Shown piece by piece: positions 11,365 through 22,120 of a stretch of 64,000 bases of DNA. Numbering within the stretch: position 1 is the first letter of the stretch; the number at the start of each line of letters is the position of its first letter. The translations under genes were made by a program, and so were the position numbers. Source of the DNA: Adiantum capillus-veneris (Eukaryota > Streptophyta > Polypodiopsida > Polypodiales > Pteridaceae); assembly GCA_014529385.2 (NCBI GenBank), contig CM043960.1, positions 28,103,896 through 28,167,895 on the forward strand, in the 5' to 3' direction. A model generated the notes under the pieces. It was not told the origin of the DNA, ran no database searches, and saw only the letters and a list, made by a program, of their open reading frames with translations.

Positions 11365-11408
11365 TGCTCGTAGCTAAATTATCTCCAGGAAAGGATTCCT
11401 TGAATTGA

Positions 11409-12295
11409 GTGGGAGTTATGGTGGAGGAAGGGAAGCTCAAGATTGAGAAGTTCAACGACAAAAACTACCAACATTGGAAGATGCAGATTGAAGACTATCT
11501 CTACCAGAAGGACCTCTATTTTCCACTAGGCGGTCTTGCGAAGAAGCCCGCAACAATGGCAGATAAAGCATGGATTGTCCTTGATCGAAAGGCACTGGGA
11601 ACAATCCGGTTAAGCTTGGCGTCAACGGTGGCCTTCAATGTTTCGGAGATGAAGACCACGGAGGACTTGATGAAGTCACTTGATGACTTCTACGAGAAAC
11701 CATCGGTATCCAATAAGGTATTTCTTATGAAGCGCTTGTTCAATCTAAGGATGACAGAGAATGGTTCAGTTGCATAATACCTAAATGACTTTAACACAAA
11801 CATAAGTCAACTTCGATCAGTGAAAAGCAATTTCGATGACAAAGTGTGAGCTCTCCTTATACTATCATCTCTACCGGATAGTTGGGACAGCCTTGTGATG
11901 GCTCTAAGTAATTCTATCTCTGGCACAAATACTCTTAAGTTTGATGATGTTGTGGGTGTTCTCCTAAGCGAGGAAATGCGATGGAGAAGCACAGGATAAT
12001 CATCAAGTGCTGCACTATCAGTGGAAACAAGAGGAATGCCTAAGGAGAGGTTCAAAAGCCAAAAGGGTCGTGATCGCTCAAGGCGGAGCAAGTCACGCAC
12101 AAAGTCAGTTCTTGAATGTTGGAACTGCGGCAAGAAGGGCCGCGTCAAGAAGGATTGCTGGTCCAAGAAGAAGAAGGAGACAGAGTTTCAAGACAACAAG
12201 CCAACATCAGAGGCTAATGTGGCAGGTAAAGTAGAGCAAGATGCTCTAATTCTCTCATTAGACAATGTGTCCAATTCCTGGATATAGATTCCGGG
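11409..12295 (+). pseudogene. Gag of copia A, with zinc knuckle, broken
   Basis: The first 122 codons (KIEKFNDKNYQHWKMQIEDYL) are the N-terminal Gag domain common to plant copia elements (UBN2/DUF4219 type). A TAA at 11775-11777, where copy B has AAA, ends the frame early, and more stops follow. The nucleocapsid knuckle near 12117-12160 reads CWNCGKKGRVKKDC: its histidine is replaced by arginine, while copy B keeps CRNCGKKGHIKKDC. Just after it, a one-base loss in the codons for the protease active site (copy B has VDSGASFH) shifts the frame at 12283-12290. Confidence 0.92.
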
Positions 12296-13149
12296 GCTTC
12301 ATTCCATGCGACACCACGCAAGAAACATTTCCAAGACTACACCAAAGGTAATTTTGGGTATGTATACTTGGGAGATGATGAAGCTTGTGAGATTCTCGGC
12401 AAAGGTACAGTTTCTGTCAAAACTGCTAACGGAAATGAATGGAAGCTTAAAGATGTTAGGCATGTTCCTTCTCTTCGCAAAAATTTGATCTCTACAGGAC
12501 AATTGGACGATGAAGGTCACAACATTGCATTCGAAAACAAACGATCGAAGATCTCAAAGGTATCTTTGGTGGTTGCCAAGGGTGAAAAAGTCGGTACACT
12601 TTACTTGTGTACTGGTAGCACGCAACCTTCAGCTTGTGCAGCAACTACAGAAGTTGACAGTGCGGTGTGGCACTACTGACTTGGGCATATGAGTGCCAAA
12701 GGAATGCAAATCCTTCAAACAAAGAAGCTATTACCAGGTTTGAAAGAAGTGGACTTAGAGTTCTGTGAAGATTGTGTTTATGGTAAACAAAAGAGGATAA
12801 AATTTCAAAAATCAAGAAATGAAAGAAAAAATAAAAAACTTTAGTTGGTTGATTCTGATGTTTGGGGTCCTGCAAGTACACCATCACTTGGTGGCTCATT
12901 GTACTATGTAACATTCATAGACGATGCAACTAGAAAAACATGGGTTTATGTCATGAAGAATAAATCGATGTATTTTCCATATTTGAAAGGTGGAAAGAGA
13001 ATGAAACAGGTACCAAGGTTAAATGCCTCAGATCCGACAATGGAGGTGAATATTGCAGCCAAGCTTTTGGAAGCTTTTGTGCTAGCAATGGCATTCAGAG
13101 GCAAAGGACAACCCCAAGGACACCTCAACAAAATGGGATTTCGGAAAGG
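12296..13149 (+). pseudogene. Copia A protease C-terminus, GAG-pre-integrase and integrase core start
   Basis: The frame from 12368 carries LKDVRHVPSLRKNLIS, the typical end of copia protease. Next come a GAG-pre-integrase zinc region (WHY.LGHMSAKGM ... CEDCVYGKQKR) and the integrase core start DVWGPASTPSLGGSLYYVTFIDD. A stop replaces a codon just after WHY, another follows the KNKKL stretch, and a small deletion relative to copy B (about 12 bp near 12985) with frameshifts destroys the second catalytic Asp region. Copy B retains LRSDNGGEY at the corresponding place. Confidence 0.88.
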
Positions 13150-14868
13150 ATGAACAGGACAATCATGGAACGAGCACGAAGCATGCGGCTACATGCAGGC
13201 CTACCGCTTGAGCTTTGGGCGAAAGCTGTAAGTACGTCTGTATACTTAATCAATCGGTCACCCTCAACGGCATTGGATGGGGGAGATCCAGAAGAGGCAT
13301 GGACAGGTAAACCGGTGAATTATGCATTTCTCAAAGTGTTTGGGTGTGAGTCTTTCATGCACATAGATAGAAGCCTAAGATCAAAGCTAGATGAAAAGTC
13401 CAAAAAGTGTTTCTTCATTGGCTATGGAGAAGGAGAATTTGGGTATCGCCTATGGAATCCTGAAGATGGTAAAATCTTAAGGAGTAGGGATGTAATTTTT
13501 AACGAACAAAATATGTACAAAGATTACTTGGAAAGAAAACAAACAAAAGAAAAAGGTGATGAGTACATGGAGCTTGAGGATGGTGAAGACTCAAGGACTG
13601 CAAACGGTGACAATGTGCAACAATGTCAACCAAATGAGGAGCCTCAACCTATTCCCCTAAGATCTACAAGAGCAAGTAGACCTCCAGAAAGGTTTTTCCC
13701 TTCCTTCAACCATCTCTTGATCTCAGATTCTGGAGAGCCGGAATCATACGAAGAAGCTATGCAACATGAATCCAAAGAAGAATGGACGAAGAGCATTCAA
13801 GTGGAGATGGACTCACTACATCGCAACCAAACATGGGAGTTGGTTGAGTTGCCTAAAGGTAAGTGGGCACTTCAAAACAAATGGGTGTACAAGCTAAAGG
13901 AAGAAGGAGGTGGGAAGAAAAGGTACAAGTCTAGGCTTGTGGTAAAAGGTTTTTCTGAAAAGAAAGGTATTGACTTCAATGAAATATTTTCTCCTGTTGT
14001 AAAAATGAACTCAATTAGGCTTGTCTTAAGCCTTGTGGCTGCTCATGATCTAAAGCAAATGGATGTAAATACGGCATTCCCTCACGGTGACTTAGAGGAG
14101 GAAATCTACATGCTTCAACCAAAGGGGTATGAAGTAAATGGTAAGGAGAAAATGGTTTGCAGATTAAAGAAGAGCTTGTATGGTTTAAAGCAAGCATCAA
14201 GACAATGGTACTTGAAGTTTGATCGATGGATGTTGGATCATGGATTCACAACATGCAACTCGGATCACTGTGTCTACACGAAGAATTTGGGAGATGGGAA
14301 ATTCATCATCCTAATGTTGTATGTTGTTGATATGTTGATTGCAAGTGCTAACATGCAGGACATCAAAGACCTAAAAGAGGAGCTGTCCAAATATTTTTCA
14401 ATGAAAGATTTAGGTGCTGCAAAGAGGATACATGGTATGAAAATATCAAGGGACAGGATGAAGAAGACAATAAAGCTATCTCAAGAAGATTACATCACGA
14501 AGGTACTAGAAAGGTTTGCAATGCAAAATGCAAAACCAGTTTCTACACCTTTGGCTGGTCATTTTAAACTAACGAAGGATATGTGTCCAAAGACACAAGA
14601 GGAGATAGCCTATATGTCTAAAGTTCCATATGATATAGCGGTAGGTTCTCTAATGTATGCTATGGTCTGGACAAGGCCAGACATTGCACATGCAGTGGGA
14701 GTTGTGAGTAGGTTCATGGACAACCCAGGTAAAGAGCATTGGCAAGCTGTGAAGTGGATACTTAGGTATCTAAAAGGGACAACAACAAATGCTTTGTATT
14801 TTGGAGGAACTGATATTTTTCTAGAAGGGTATGCTGATGCAGATATGGCAGGTGACAAAGATACTTGA
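13150..14868 (+). pseudogene. Copia A integrase C-terminus and reverse transcriptase
   Basis: This 572-codon open frame is the longest in the window. It starts inside the integrase core (MNRTIMERARSM after the catalytic Glu) and has the copia spacer GKPVNYAFLKVFGCE and the RT (WVYKLKEEGG, RLVVKGFSEKKGID, MDVNTAFPHGDLEEEIYM, KKSLYGLKQASRQWY). The catalytic Y-V-D-D reads YVVD near 14317-14337, so the first of the two paired aspartates is valine and the enzyme should be inactive. The frame ends in the RNase H start (GYADADMAGDKDT) at a TGA that looks like a decayed CGA codon. RNase H resumes directly in frame. Confidence 0.93.
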
Positions 14869-15282
14869 AGGAGCACTACTAGCTATGTGTTCACGGTTGG
14901 AGGCACAACAGTAATCTGGGCTTCAAAGCTGGAGAAAGTGGTTTCACTTTCTACCACGGAAGCAGAGTATGTAGCAATGACGGAGGCAAGCAAAGAAATT
15001 TTGTGGCTTCACAGATTCTTAGAAGAGCTTGGATTCAAACAAGACAATTGTGTCTTGTACAGTGATAGCCAAAGCGCTATCCATCTTGCGAAGAACTCAG
15101 CCTTTCATTCAAGGAAAAAGCACATTGAGGTGAGATATCACTTCATACGCACTCTTTTGGAAGAGGGACAGCTAAAGCTAGGAAAGGTGCATACAAGTGA
15201 AAATCCTGCAGACATGTTTACAAAGGTGGTCAACAAGGAAAAGTTGAGCTTTTGCTCATCTTCAATCGGCATTCAAGGATAA
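14869..15282 (+). pseudogene. Copia A RNase H C-terminal part
   Basis: This continues the frame after the TGA: SYVFTVGGTTVIWASKLE, STTEAEYVAM, LYSDSQSAIHLAKN and HIEVRYHFIRTLLEEG are the RNase H motifs of Ty1/copia, including Asp of SDSQSA and the Glu of TEAEY. FTKVVNKEKL marks the usual polyprotein end. A purine-rich tract (AAGTGGGAGAT, 15332-15342) and the 3' LTR follow. Confidence 0.93.
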
Positions 15283-15331
15283 GAAGCCAGAATGGAAAGC
15301 AGTCACAGGTTTGGTTTGGAGATCAGTCTCC

Positions 15332-15342
15332 AAGTGGGAGAT
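15332..15342 (+). other. Polypurine tract of copia A
   Basis: AAGTGGGAGAT directly precedes the TG of the 3' LTR. This is the plus-strand priming site in LTR elements. Confidence 0.85.
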
Positions 15343-16095
15343 TGTTAAGTATGGAGCCTGATTTACCCTTGTAATTTTCTGTGGTAAAAGCGCACATTTG
15401 TAAGGCCCCTGTTATGAGGAGAAGCCATCGTGCGTGAAGGAAAATCACTCACCGGAAACCAAATTTTTCACGAACAAGAATCAGGGGCAACTTTTTTTTT
15501 GCCGGAATATTATGGCCGGACGGCGGCCGAAAAGTGGTTGGAAAACAACCGGTCGGTTGGCCGGTGGCCGATAGTCCATGGCCGATGGCCGGTGGTCGGA
15601 AGTCAATGGTAGGTGGCCGGTGGTCGGAAGTCAATGGCCGGTGGCCGAATTCAAAAGCGGACTTGCCTTCTCAAGGGCGGCCACACATAGGCGGATTGAA
15701 GGGCCCGATTTGGACTTATTCGCACAAGGGCGGCTACACATGGCTATCTCTCATAAGAGAGGGCAACCCTTTTGGCCTATAAAAGGAGGCCATTTCTACA
15801 CACATTTCATAGTGTGAAGTTGATGCAACAAGGTGAGTGTGAGGTGGTGAGAGTGAAGCAAGGCGGGAGCTCCATTAAGGGTATAATTCCTTTGTAAACT
15901 ACTTCTTGTTTTGAAGTACTAAAGCCATTGAGTGGCTGCTTTCCCGTGGACGTAGCCCACATTGGGTGAACCACGTATATCGTGTTTACTCTCTCTCTCT
16001 CTCTCTCTACTCTATAATCTCGTGTATGTAAATCTGTCTCTCTCCATTAAGTAATCTACTCAATTATCTATTTAGCTACGTCTTATTTCCTAACA
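15343..16095 (+). repeat. Middle LTR shared by copia A and B (753 bp)
   Basis: It is 83 bp longer than the 5' LTR. A visible part of the difference is extra copies of a GGTCGGAAGTCAATGGCCGG-like unit at about 15545-15650, plus an insertion near 15460-15490. TATAAAAGG lies at 15778-15786. It is the 3' LTR of A and the 5' LTR of B. Confidence 0.93.
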
Positions 16096-16142
16096 ATTGG
16101 AAGATGCAAATTGAAGACTATCTCTAACAGAAGGACCTCTAT

Positions 16143-16990
16143 TTGCCACTAGGCCGTCTTGCGAAGAAGCCCGCAACAATGGCGGATGAATCATGGATTT
16201 TCCTTGATCGAAAGGCACTGGGAACAATCCGGTTAAGCTTGGCGTCAACGGTGGCCTTCAATGTTTCGGACATGAAGACCACGGAGGACTTAATGAAGTC
16301 ACTTGATGACTTCTACGAGAAACCATCGGCATCCAATAAGGTATTTCTTATGAAGCGCTTGTTGAATCTAAAGATGGCAGAGAATGGTTCAGTTGCAAAA
16401 CACCTAAATAACTTTAACACAACACAAACATAAATCAACTTCAATCGGTGAAAATCAATTTTGATGATGAAGTGCGAGCTCTCCTTATACTATCATCTCT
16501 ACCAGATAGTTGGGACATCCTTGTGATGGCTGTAAGTAATTCTATCTCTCGTACAAATACTCTTAAGTTTGATGATGTTGTGGATGTTCTCCTAAGCGAG
16601 GAAATGCGAAGGAGAAGCACAGGAGAATCATCAAGTGCTGCATTGTCAGTGGAAACAAGAGGAAGGCCTAAGGAGAGGTACAAAAGCCAAAAGGGTCGTG
16701 ATAACTGAAGACAGAGCAAGTCACGCACAAAGTCAGTTCTTGAATGTAGGAATTGCGGCAAGAAGGGCCACATCAAGAAGGATTGCTGGTCCAAGAAGAA
16801 GAAGGAGACTGAGTCTCGAGACAACAAGCCAACATTGGAGGCCAATGTGGCAGGTAAAGTAGAGAAATATGCTCTAATTCTCTCATTAGACAATGTGTCT
16901 AATTCCTGGATAGTAGATTCTGGGGCTTCATTCCATGCGACACCACGCAAGAAACATTTCCAAGACTACACCAAAGGTAATTTTGGGTAT
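16143..16990 (+). pseudogene. Gag and protease start of copia B
   Basis: The frames at 16143-16433 and 16448-16708 match Gag of copy A ([20 protein letters not shown]). Copy B keeps an intact zinc knuckle, CRNCGKKGHIKKDC, near 16745-16785, and an intact protease active site, SWIVDSGASFHATP, near 16905-16945. It has its own breaks: a frameshift in the Gag C-terminus near 16435 and a stop at 16706-16708. Together A and B show that each copy decayed independently after the tandem formed. Confidence 0.9.
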
Positions 16991-18940
16991 GTATACTTGG
17001 GAGATGAGAAGCTTGTGAGATTGTCGGAAAAGGTACAGTTTCTGTCAAAACTGCTAATGAAAATGAATGGAAGCTTAAAGATGTTAGGCATGTTCCTTCT
17101 CTTCGCAAAAATTTGATCTCTACAGGACAATTGGACGATGAAGGTCACAACATTGCATTCGGAAACAAACGGTCGAAGATCTCAAAGGTATCTTTGGTGG
17201 TTGCCAAGGGAGAAAAGGTCGGTACACTTTACTTGTGTACTGTTAGCACGCAACCTTCAACTTGTGCAACAACTACAGAAGTTGACAGTGCGGTGTGTCA
17301 CTACCGACTTGGACATATGAGTGCGAAAGGAATGCAAATCCTTTAAACAAAGAAGCTATTACCAGGTTTGAAAGAAGTTGACTTAGAGTTCTGTGAAGAT
17401 TGTGTTTATGGTAAACAAAAGAGGGTAAAATTTCAAAAATCAGGAAATGAAAGGAAAAATAAAAAACTTGAGTTGGTTCATTCTGATGTTTGGGGTCCTG
17501 CAAGTACACCATCACTTGGTGGCTCATTGTACTATGTAACATTCATAGACAATGCGACGAGAAAAACATGGGTTTATGTCATGAAGAATAAATCCGATGT
17601 ATTTTCCATATTTCAAAGGTGGCAAGCCTTTGTGGAGAATGAAATAGGTACCAAGGTTAAATGTCTCAGATCCGACAATGGAGGTGAATATTGCAGCCAA
17701 GCTTTTGAAAGCTTTTGTACTAGCAATGGAATTCGGAGGCAAAGGACAACCCCAAGGACACCTCAACAAATAGGGATTTCGGAAAGGATGAACAGGACAA
17801 TCATGGAGCGAGCACGAAGCATGCGGCTACATGCAGGTGTACTGCTTGAGCTTTGGGCAGAAGCTGTAAGTACGTCTGTGTACTTAATAAATCGGTCACC
17901 CTCAACGACATTGGATGGGGGAGTTCCAGAAAGGGCATGGACAGGTAAACCGGTGAATTATGCATTTCTCAAAGTGTTTGGGTGTGAGGCTTTCATGCAC
18001 ATAAATAGAAGCCTAAGATCAAAGCTAGATGTAAAGTCTAAAAATTGTTTCTTCATTGGATATGGAGAAGGTGACTTTGGGTATCGCCTATGGAATCCTG
18101 AAGATGGTAAAATCTTAAGGAGTAGGGATCTAAATTTTAACGAACAGAATATGTACAAAGATTACTTGGAAAGAAAACAAACAAAAGAAACAGATGATGA
18201 GTACATGGAGCTTGAGGACGGTGAAGACTCAAGGACTGCAAACGGTGACAATGTGCAACAACGTCAACCAAATGAGGAGCCTCAACCTTTTCCCCGAAGA
18301 TCTACAAGAGCAAGTAGACCTCCAGAAAGTTTTGTTCCTTCCTTCAACCATCTCTTGATCTCAGATTCTAGAGAGCCAGAATCATATGAAGAAGCTATGC
18401 AACATGAATCCAAAGAAGAATGGATGAACAACATGCAAGTGAAGATGGACTCACTACATCGCAACCAAACATGGGAGTTGCTTGAGTTGCCTAAAGGTAA
18501 GCAGGCACTTCAAAACAAATGGATGTACAAGCTGAAAGAAGAAGAAGGTGGGAAGAAAAGGTACAAGTCTAGACTTTTGGTAAAAGGATTTTCTCAAAAG
18601 AAAGGTATTGAGTTCAATGAAATATTTTCTCCTGTTGTAAAAATGAACTCAATTAGGCTTGTCTTAAGCCTTGTGGCTGCTCATGATCTAAATCTCTAGA
18701 AAATGGATGTAAATACGACATTCCCTCACGGTGACTTAGAGGAGGAAATCTACATGCTTCAACCAAAGGGGTATGAAGTAAAAGGTAAGCAGAAAATGGT
18801 TTGCAGATTAAAGAAGAGCTTGTATGGTTTAAAACAAGCATCAAGACAATGTTACTTGAAGTTTGATCGATGGATGTTGGATCATGGATTCACAAGATGC
18901 AACTCTAATCACTGCGTCTACACGAAGAATTTGGGAGATG
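16991..18940 (+). pseudogene. Pol of copia B (integrase and N-terminal RT)
   Basis: After protease remnants, the 443-codon frame at 17368-18699 holds the pre-integrase Cys pair (CEDCVYGKQKR), integrase core with DVWGP, LRSDNGGEY and TPQQIGISERMN (all three catalytic acids present), and the RT fingers (WMYKLKEEEG). A TAG at 18698-18700 lies in a short insertion just before MDVNTTFPHGD. RT continues from 18703 to NLGDG, then runs into LTR sequence, so the catalytic Y-V-D-D and all of RNase H are absent. Confidence 0.92.
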
Positions 18941-19300
18941 GGAGTCAATGGCCGGTGGTCGGTGGCCGAATTCAAAAGCGGATCTGTCTACACAAGGGTG
19001 GCCACACATGAGCGGATTGGAAGGTCCGATTTGGACCTATTCACACAAGGGCGGCTACACATGGCTGCCTCTCATAAGAGAGGGCAGCCCTTTTGGCCTA
19101 TAAAAGGAGTCCATTTCTACACACATTTCATAGTGTGAAGTTGATGCAACAAGGTGAGTGTGAGGTGGTGAGAGTGAAGCAAGGCGGGAGCTCCATTAAG
19201 GGTATAATCCCTTTATAAACTACTTCTTGTTTTGAAGTACTAAAGCCATTGAGTGGCTGCTTTGGATGTAGCCCACATTGGGTGAACCACGTATATCGTG

Positions 19301-19355
<55 letters not shown>

Positions 19356-19440
19356 CTATAATCTCTTGTGTGTGAAATCTATCTCTCTCCATTAAGTAAT
19401 CTACTCAAATATCTATTTAGCTACGTCTTATTTCCTAACA
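18941..19440 (+). repeat. Third copia LTR, 5'-truncated
   Basis: It begins inside the GC-rich repeat section and ends CTAACA like the others. It has TATAAAAGG at 19099-19107 and a much longer CT run (about 19302-19352) than the other two LTRs. TTATC follows, close to the TTACC left of element A. Confidence 0.93.
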
Positions 19441-19919
19441 TTATCTACCTTGTTCTTGGTGCCGACCATTCCCTATTTATCCACAATAAAAGGGTTATGA
19501 ACCACCAGGTACATTATTCTCTCTCGGTCGAAATATCCATCCCCATCATAATCAACATTTACAAGGTGTCTGAACTCGCTCGGCTTATTTTCCAACTTAA
19601 CGCAGTAGCGGTCCATTCCATCCTTATAGATTTGGCCTTAAAGCACATTTTCATATTGAAACTTCAAATACAACAATTTTACATCATATGCAGGCTGAGA
19701 AGGACCTGTACCCATCGAAGCTGTTCCCTTAGGATTTGACTTGTTATAATCTTCAATCATGAGGCTGTATAATCTGTCAAACAAAGTGTCAGAGAAACTC
19801 TCCTCTAAAATGGGTTCCAAAGGCGGCAGTGGTCTCTGATTCACACTTTCTTCCGTCGAGTGATTACTCCTTTGATCAAATATCCTGGGATTCCGTAATA
19901 TACCTGCTGCTATTACCAC
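19441..19919 (-). pseudogene. Displaced 5' coding part of gypsy-1
   Basis: The minus-strand frame 19919-19638 (LPPLEPILEESFSDTLFDRL, YDVKLLYLKFQYENVL) continues after a frame change into HLVNVDYDGDGYFDRERI toward 19441. Removing copia A/B would join it to the gypsy-1 coding strand at 10674, since the flanks TTACC and TTATC are the target duplication. It would precede the N-terminal Gag block. I do not recognise a domain, so its membership in gypsy-1 rests on position and strand only. Confidence 0.5.
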
Positions 19920-19958
19920 GCCAGTTGCCGTAGATATTACCGCGCTTATTGCGGCTAC
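19899..19958. repeat. 12-bp tandem repeat, TATTACC type, 5 units
   Basis: Twelve-base units at 19899, 19911, 19923, 19935 and 19947. The clearest are TATTACCACGCC and TATTACCGCGCT; the others are degenerate. A longer array of the same unit lies at 24511-24582. Confidence 0.75.
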
Positions 19959-19974
19959 ACGTCAATTCAAAAAT

Positions 19975-20026
19975 AAAGGTGCTAATTTGGGCCACCCAAA
20001 TTTGGGTGGCCCAAATGAGCACCTTT
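19975..20026. repeat. 52-bp near-perfect palindrome
   Basis: Arms of 23 bp (AAAGGTGCTAATTTGGGCCA..., 19975-19997 and 20004-20026) with one mismatch surround AAATTT, itself palindromic. It could form a long hairpin. It lies just inside the 12-bp repeats. The stretch 20027-20225 is AT-rich and otherwise empty. Confidence 0.95.
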
Positions 20027-20219
20027 AATTTTTACCTGCATAAAACAATGAAACATCAATTGTTTTTTGGAAGAGTATTAAAAATACCAAAGAATTGAGA
20101 TTGAATTTACTTTACCTTGACAATTAAAAATGTAGAAGATCAACTATTTAAAAAAGTTACAATAAAAAGTAAATAGTTGTATATACATTGTGCCACATTG
20201 GGACTTTACAAAACTTTTG

Positions 20220-21090
20220 ACAAAAAAAATTTCTATCTAATTCTCCTCTATCTCGTCGTCTTCTAGAGGCACGTATACTGGATCACTTTGACTCTACATA
20301 AATCCAAACCAAATTAAACAATTATCCACAGCTCATAACAATTGATACAAAATTACTTGTTTAAACTTACCGCTTGTAGTGGTCCAACCATCGCATCGAA
20401 TTGCTCGCAAGAGATGTGGTTGTTTTTTAACAACCATCACCAAGTATCAAATTCTGTATGTCGATCCCGATACTTGACCATCTCTCTGGTTGGTCGAGAG
20501 AGAGTGATATTTTTCTAAGTTAGCAATAACAATACCAGATCATCAACTACAATCTTTATAATCACCGATCGACGTTAAAATTCAAATAATCTTATATATT
20601 TATCCTTCAAAACTCCCTTGCCTCCTGAGCTATAGTGCATGGGAATTTGTCTTGCGCGAGCCTCGTGTTGTTTTTTGTATGATGAGCCCATCACAGCTTG
20701 ATTGCTCTTCTCTTGAATTGCCCACTCCCACTCCGCGTCTGCCATGTTGCCACCGCGGTAACACCTGTCTGGATCTCTGACCTGCTTGGCTGCTCCACGC
20801 TGCATACAGGACTGCTTGTTTTTTAGAAATGTCTTTATGTAGCCCTCCAACCATTGTTGTGAAAAACTTTGATCGAGGGCATTTGGAAATATAGCTAACA
20901 AAGGTCCTCAATGTATCGTGCATGATAGGGAAGTTGGTCTCTAAACTTTATAAAACAGTTCTTATACATTGAATGTATAGGAATTTGTAGATGACGTTGA
21001 AATGCCATGTCCTGTGCTGTGCCGAAATCCACCTCCCCGCCATATTTAACCCTGTAGTAGCGCCCATGCATGTCTGGCACGGGTGCATCA
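20220..21090 (-). pseudogene. Remnants of a spliced gene, unrecognised (possibly transposase-related)
   Basis: On the minus strand, 21080-20895 (MPDMHGRYYRVKYGGE, KFRDQLPYHARYIEDL) and 20901-20575 (QQWLEGYIKTFLKNKQ, RGGNMADAEWEWAIQEK) are coding-like but in different frames. A further exon, about 20517-20369, reads SRPTREMVKYRDRH..FDTWWWLLKNN..FDAMVGPLQA. It ends at a good donor, GTAAGT, and ATGTAG forms the acceptor at about 20297. The last exon then reads SQSDPVYVPLEDDEIEEN and a stop near 20230. The layout resembles accessory proteins of plant En/Spm (CACTA) elements, where a W-x-x-Y region precedes K/R-rich and acidic segments, but I cannot assign a family. No intact full-length frame is seen. 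Confidence 0.4.
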
Positions 21091-22120
21091 GTATCCTTGT
21101 GTCAGGGATGGCACGCTCTCAAAGTGGGGACTTCATTCCCCCGCCACTACCAAAACATGAGAAACCACAAGATCCACCGCCGCTTCGTCTCCCACGGCAC
21201 TGGTTGCCCTGAGACAAGCATCGACGTGCGCTGCCAGAGGAAGTTCGTCGATGATGTTTTGGCAAAGCAGGAGTGGAATGGAGTGGCATAGGACCTTGTG
21301 ATGCCTAGAACCCTGCGATGAAAGGGGAGTAGGGCCCTACGATAAAATAGGAGTAGGATGATAGGAAAGGAGAGTAGAGGGAGGTGCAGTCGGTGTGAGG
21401 CTCTGTAGGTAAGGAGTCCCTCCCTGACTCCCCCATGGTATAGTCTGCAGAGAAATGCCGTAGGTCGCAAGCTACTGCGGATTGTAGTGGCCAAACAAAT
21501 CCTCCATCGAACGGAGGTACTGCTCTCGTAAAGAGATAGCCCATTGTAAGTCAGGATCTATGACCGTTGGAGGAACTTGAGAAGGGTAGGTGTTGCTAGG
21601 ATGGCCATGCCTACAAATAACAAAAACAAAACCTATGACACTCATGGTTTAGAGTTAACTACGTAGGAACATTATTTATTTCTTTGCTTGTTCTCACCGA
21701 CTCAAGACTCGGATCCACTGGAGGCGATGTCCACCCTGGGTGGGAGCCCCGGGGCGGTCACTTTTTAGAATGTGTATGCTATCACGTGATTTAACCAGAG
21801 AGGATTATTAAAAGATCAAAATGTATCAAAATTTATACATACAGAGAAGGATTGGGGTTTTTAAAATACGCACGTAGTGTAAATATAGCATGTATATTGC
21901 GGTATTATTAATAACCTCTTGAACACACATGATATAGGAAGCTTTTGATAAGTGACTGCCCCAGGGTGGGAGCCCACTTGAGATATGAACCAACCAAAAG
22001 AAGAGCTAGCTGGCTGCTCCTCACTAGTTAGTCTCTCATCTGACATCTACATTACAAAGAGCAATATAAGATTAAGCTTTCTACCCTACTTACTCATCTA
22101 TAAATACGTACACAAGTATA
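21091..22120. other. No clear gene; imperfect inverted repeat inside
   Basis: There is GC-richer sequence to about 21600 with only overlapping short frames. An imperfect inverted repeat is present: GGGAGCCCCGGGGCGGTCACTT (21742-21764) pairs with AAGTGACTGCCCCAGGG..GGGAGCCC (about 21950-21975). The 240-bp block between could be a small MITE-like element, but no target duplication was found. Confidence 0.4.

Larger units (their letters stand above)
10675..16095 (+). mobile_element. Ty1/copia element A with both LTRs
   Basis: The 5' LTR (10675-11344) starts TGTTAA and ends CTAACA. A primer site, gag, protease, integrase, RT and RNase H follow, and the 3' LTR is 15343-16095. Domain order is Ty1/copia (IN before RT). 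The left flank is TTACC. The right 3' LTR doubles as the 5' LTR of copy B, so the expected right target duplication is at 19441 (TTATC, 4 of 5 matching). The pair is inserted in gypsy-1 coding DNA. Many stops make it non-autonomous. Confidence 0.95.
16096..18940 (+). mobile_element. Copia B, truncated at both ends, in tandem with A
   Basis: Internal sequence starts directly at the LTR end with TTGGAAGATGCAAATTG. This equals position about 11474 of copy A, so the primer site and first Gag codons are deleted, probably at a short AACA match. The 3' end breaks inside RT at about 18933-18942 and continues in the middle of an LTR. Sequence similarity to A is high but with many differences. Confidence 0.92.

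Noticed and set aside
12846-13131. Antisense frames inside copia A and B
   Set aside because: They are shadows of the integrase and RT coding strand.
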